From Candidatus Hydrogenedens sp. (GTDB taxonomy: Bacteria; Hydrogenedentota; Hydrogenedentia; Hydrogenedentales; Hydrogenedentaceae), in NCBI GenBank assembly GCA_035378955.1, contig DAOSUS010000060.1, positions 1 through 18,516 on the forward strand: a stretch of DNA of 18,516 nucleotides, written 5' to 3'. The position numbers and the translations under genes were made by a program. Numbering within the stretch: position 1 is the stretch's first letter; every line of letters starts with the position of its first letter. The notes beneath the pieces were generated by a model. It did no database searches. It was not told where the DNA came from and saw nothing but the letters and a program-made list of their open reading frames with translations. Below are positions 16,699 to 18,516 of this stretch, piece after piece.

Positions 16699-17117
16699 GT
16701 CCCTATTAACCCATCAATAACAAGTTTTTTACCGTCCCACATACCCGTTTTTATCATACCCAATACCATTATATCTATAACACCATTATCATATAGTTTA
16801 TATTCTGCCTCTATTCCTTTTGGAGATAATTTATTTACTACGCCTCCTTTTATATGTACTTTATCCTTACTTATAAACTTTATATCAAATTCCTCAAAAC
16901 GCCAAAATGTGCCTATTAAACCTTTATGAAGTTCACTTAAAGGCTCATTATTAACAACATTTTCGTCTGAAACAATTTCCTTTTGATTATATGACCCCGC
17001 AGAAGGCAGTAACGGCTCTGACTTTATATCTTCTACACTTTCTTTTTCCTGACTACATCCTGTAATAACTCCTAAAAGACTTAATATTAAACAAAAAATC
17101 TTCATTATTTTCTTCAT
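16686..17117 (-). CDS. Small lipoprotein of unknown function
   Basis: 143 aa with a clear lipoprotein signal peptide: MKKIMK, a hydrophobic core and the lipobox VITGC with lipidated C21. A low-complexity, acidic and serine-rich tether of about 45 residues follows. A compact domain comes next (GLIGTFWRFEEFDIKFISKD, KVHIKGG, AEYKLYDNGVIDIMVLG, TGMWDGKKLVIDG) whose alternating short strands suggest a small beta barrel of lipocalin type. AAGGA sits 8 bases before the ATG. It is a single gene, convergent with the rhamnosidase. I do not recognise a family; the fold idea is an inference from strand pattern and the TFW and DGKKL motifs. Confidence 0.75.
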   Translation of the reverse strand: MKKIMKIFCLILSLLGVITGCSQEKESVEDIKSEPLLPSAGSYNQKEIVSDENVVNNEPLSELHKGLIGTFWRFEEFDIKFISKDKVHIKGGVVNKLSPKGIEAEYKLYDNGVIDIMVLGMIKTGMWDGKKLVIDGLIGTKKE

Positions 17118-17411
17118 CTACGAATTCCTTTAATAAAATTTCAAATGATTAAATCCGATAGATATGATAAATGTAAAAATAAGAGTGTAAAAAACATCTA
17201 TACAATGATTATAACGAAACTATAACCCTTTCAGGTAATACAACAAAATAATTAATATTTACACCATATTTCCTTTATAAACCTACTCTCCCAATTTATT
17301 TGTAGAGTAATTGTATAATTATAAAAAATTTGGTGATTATCCATTTACATCTACCAAGAAGATGGAGGTTAAAATTAATGAAATTCCGTGGAGACGAATA
17401 ATTATTCGTCT
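17118..17411. other. Gene-free AT-rich interval between the lipoprotein gene and the transposase remnant
   Basis: About 290 bases with no supportable gene. It contains the possible lipoprotein promoter, a short inverted pair TACTCT/AGAGTA (17284-17289, 17304-17309) around a 14-base loop, and most of the perfect palindrome at 17391-17412. No recognisable RNA gene was seen. Confidence 0.6.
17148..17177 (-). promoter_or_regulatory. Possible promoter of the lipoprotein gene
   Basis: On the minus strand TTTACA (plus 17172-17177) and TTTAAT (plus 17148-17153) are 18 bases apart, with transcription toward the lipoprotein ATG at 17117. Reasonable match but in AT-rich DNA. Confidence 0.3.
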
Positions 17412-17412
17412 C
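17391..17412. repeat. Perfect 22-bp palindrome at the end of the transposase remnant
   Basis: GAGACGAATAA (17391-17401) is followed immediately by its exact reverse complement (17402-17412). With one G-T wobble the pairing extends to 17388-17415. The minus-strand TAG that ends the transposase frame (17412-17414) lies inside the extended palindrome. It could be a REP-type dispersed repeat that interrupted the element, a terminator hairpin, or an operator. I saw no second copy in the window. Confidence 0.85.
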
Positions 17413-17645
17413 TACCATTCTAACATTAACAGCCGTCCATAAGTAAATCGGGTCTTTTCCAGAACACTGCCTTGTCTTGGCGACCATTCCCGACTACAGG
17501 TATAGCACTTATAGATACATCTCCTTATACAGCCTACCCGTTTGGAGGAGCAAAAAGGGCAGGTGGTATAGGTCTTCAACAAGCCCAGGGCTTGCAGGTA
17601 CCTGCAAGCCTTCTCTTCATCCGCTGACTTCTTGGCTACTTCCAT
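17412..17645 (-). pseudogene. IS1595-type transposase, N-terminal zinc-ribbon fragment
   Basis: 77-codon frame matching only the start of IS1595/ISXO2-type transposases. DEEKACRYLQALG resembles the leader before the zinc ribbon. CPFCSSKRV and YKCYTCSREWSPRQGSVLEKTR give the C-x2-C...C-x2-C ribbon and the following G(T/S)-V-x-E-x-(T/S)-R turn. The frame stops at LLMLEW, so the linker and catalytic DDE/N domain, normally another 200 or more residues, are missing. The segment is visibly less AT-rich than its flanks, consistent with foreign origin. No terminal inverted repeats or target duplication could be found. A free-standing small zinc-ribbon protein is possible but less likely. Confidence 0.68.
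17589..17610. repeat. Perfect 22-bp palindrome inside the transposase remnant
   Basis: GGCTTGCAGGT (17589-17599) is followed by its exact reverse complement (17600-17610), with a KpnI-type GGTACC at the centre. One wobble pair and one further A-T pair extend it to 17587-17612. It lies in codons for ACRYLQA of the zinc-ribbon fragment. It has the same length as, but no sequence similarity to, the palindrome at 17391-17412, whose centre is 198 bases away. Confidence 0.85.
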
Positions 17646-17728
17646 AATCTCTATTTCATTTCTTCCTATAACTATCTTATATCTCCTATCCTACATGTGG
17701 AATATATCATATAATTACCAAAAATTAT

Positions 17729-18516
17729 TTATCTTATGCAATCTATAAGTTGTCTTCCTATTTCGTTATTTAAATAAAAACCTTTTGCGGTGGGTTTATA
17801 TATGCCTTGGTTATATTCCAAAAAACCTTTCTCAATCAGATTATTTAATGCGGAACCGAAATCTGCCTCAATATGAGTGGAAAATCTATTAAAGTAACTT
17901 TTTTCATGTATTCCTTCGGAAAGTCTAAAATGTTGAATTAAAGTTTCTAATTTTATTTCGTTATCAGATAAGTAATCCATCTCTTCTTTCTTACCTGGGT
18001 ATTTTATATATTCATCTATCGTTGAGATATTGGCACATCGTAAATTACCTAAAAATGAGAATGCCCCTGTTCCTATACCTAAATAATATTCATTATGCCA
18101 GTATATTAAATTATGGATACATTGATAATTTTTTTTGGCGAAATTAGAAATCTCATAGTGTTCGTAATCATTTGAATTTAAATATATTTCAGCATATTTA
18201 TATAAATCAAGACAAAAATCATCATCAGGTTTGTCTTTTAACTTCTTTTCATACAAGGGGGTTCCTTTCTCGAATGTTAAATTATAAGTTGATATATGTG
18301 AAGGACTTAACTCTACAGCAGTTCTTAAGTTTTCTTTCCATCTTTCCTTTGTTTGAAATGGAATGCCAAATATAAGGTCTAAACTCCAGTTCTCAAAATA
18401 ATTTGAAATAATTTTGCATGCATCTATCGCCCTTTTTGCATTATGTCTTCTGCCTAAATATTCTAATTCATCATCAAAAAATGTTTGAATACCAATACTA
18501 ACTCTATTTACTCCTA
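17729..18516 (-). CDS. HemW/HemN-like radical SAM protein, N-terminus outside window
   Basis: The minus-strand frame is open from the right edge (first full codon at 18514) to TAA 17731-17729, about 260 residues. The translation shows GVNRVSIGIQTF, LEYLGRRHNA, LDLIFGIPFQT, then HISTYNLTFEKGTPLY and YWHNEYYLGIGTGAFSFLG. These match the middle and C-terminal parts of HemW and oxygen-independent coproporphyrinogen III oxidase-like proteins. A HemN_C-type winged-helix tail (LETLIQHFRLSEGI, LIEKGFLEYNQGIYKPTAKG) follows. The C-x3-C-x2-C iron-sulfur motif lies beyond the edge. The motifs favour HemW, thought to act as a haem chaperone, over true HemN. The TTG at 18256 is internal and not a start. 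Confidence 0.87.
   Translation of the reverse strand, partial: GVNRVSIGIQTFFDDELEYLGRRHNAKRAIDACKIISNYFENWSLDLIFGIPFQTKERWKENLRTAVELSPSHISTYNLTFEKGTPLYEKKLKDKPDDDFCLDLYKYAEIYLNSNDYEHYEISNFAKKNYQCIHNLIYWHNEYYLGIGTGAFSFLGNLRCANISTIDEYIKYPGKKEEMDYLSDNEIKLETLIQHFRLSEGIHEKSYFNRFSTHIEADFGSALNNLIEKGFLEYNQGIYKPTAKGFYLNNEIGRQLIDCIR

Noticed and set aside
17284..17309. Short inverted pair TACTCT/AGAGTA with a 14-base loop as a terminator
   Set aside because: Six base pairs with a long loop and no following T run are easily chance in AT-rich DNA.
17362..17442. Plus-strand 26-codon frame starting at ATG 17362
   Set aside because: It only reads through the palindrome and the reverse of the transposase remnant. 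No ribosome site or similarity supports it.
17296..17487. Minus-strand 63-codon frame overlapping the transposase fragment
   Set aside because: It reads the palindrome and zinc-ribbon region in another frame and shows no recognisable domain.
18254..18256. TTG as the start of a 175-residue minus-strand protein
   Set aside because: The same frame continues upstream to the window edge with clear HemW motifs, so this codon is an internal leucine in GTPLY.
1..18516. CRISPR arrays, rRNA or phage genes
   Set aside because: No regularly spaced repeats, no rRNA-like segments and no capsid, tail or integrase motifs were seen on either strand.

Overview
The window is an AT-rich bacterial chromosome segment. 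It is gene-dense, with short intergenic gaps and genes on both strands. Signal peptides, a lipobox and a GspE/GspF pair suggest a didermic bacterium. The mix of secreted GH29 and GH78 glycosidases, a non-haem URO-D family protein, GT-C membrane glycosyltransferases and an ECF sigma factor with a membrane partner resembles uncultured Hydrogenedentota or Planctomycetes-like polysaccharide degraders. No marker gene here fixes the phylum, so this is only a guess from gene content.

Layout. 1-848: the 3' two-thirds of a CysA-type sulfate importer ATPase, followed by tRNA-Arg(TCT), with a good promoter overlapping the cysA stop. 849-3618: very AT-rich DNA with an intact GT39-like membrane glycosyltransferase and a decayed second GT-C gene (frameshift, in-frame stop, short 3' end). 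3632-5008 (minus): a secreted GH29 alpha-L-fucosidase. 5147-7726: folK-panB-panC-panD, one vitamin operon for a folate precursor step and pantothenate. 7834-9054: a URO-D superfamily protein with the zinc site of corrinoid methyltransferases. 9118-10787: an ECF sigma factor overlapping its probable zinc-finger, membrane-anchored partner with a TPR-like tail. 10882-13834: overlapping gspE/pilB and gspF/pilC genes. 13861-16656: a secreted GH78 alpha-L-rhamnosidase 26 bases downstream on the same strand. 16686-17117 (minus): a small lipoprotein of unknown function. 17118-17728: an intergenic stretch with the N-terminal fragment of an IS1595-type transposase and two perfect 22-bp palindromes. 17729-18516 (minus): the 3' part of a HemW/HemN-like radical SAM gene, cut by the window edge.

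The pan genes supply coenzyme A precursor, and FolK acts early in folate synthesis. The two secreted glycosidases point to use of fucose- and rhamnose-containing polysaccharides. The gspE-gspF pair could belong to the export or pilus machinery that handles such enzymes, but no pseudopilin, secretin or assembly gene is in view. I found no convincing novel multi-gene system. The least ordinary items are the palindromes around the transposase remnant, the GC-rich self-complementary segment between folK and panB, the sigma/TPR-anchor pair, and the decaying glycosyltransferase locus beside the tRNA.
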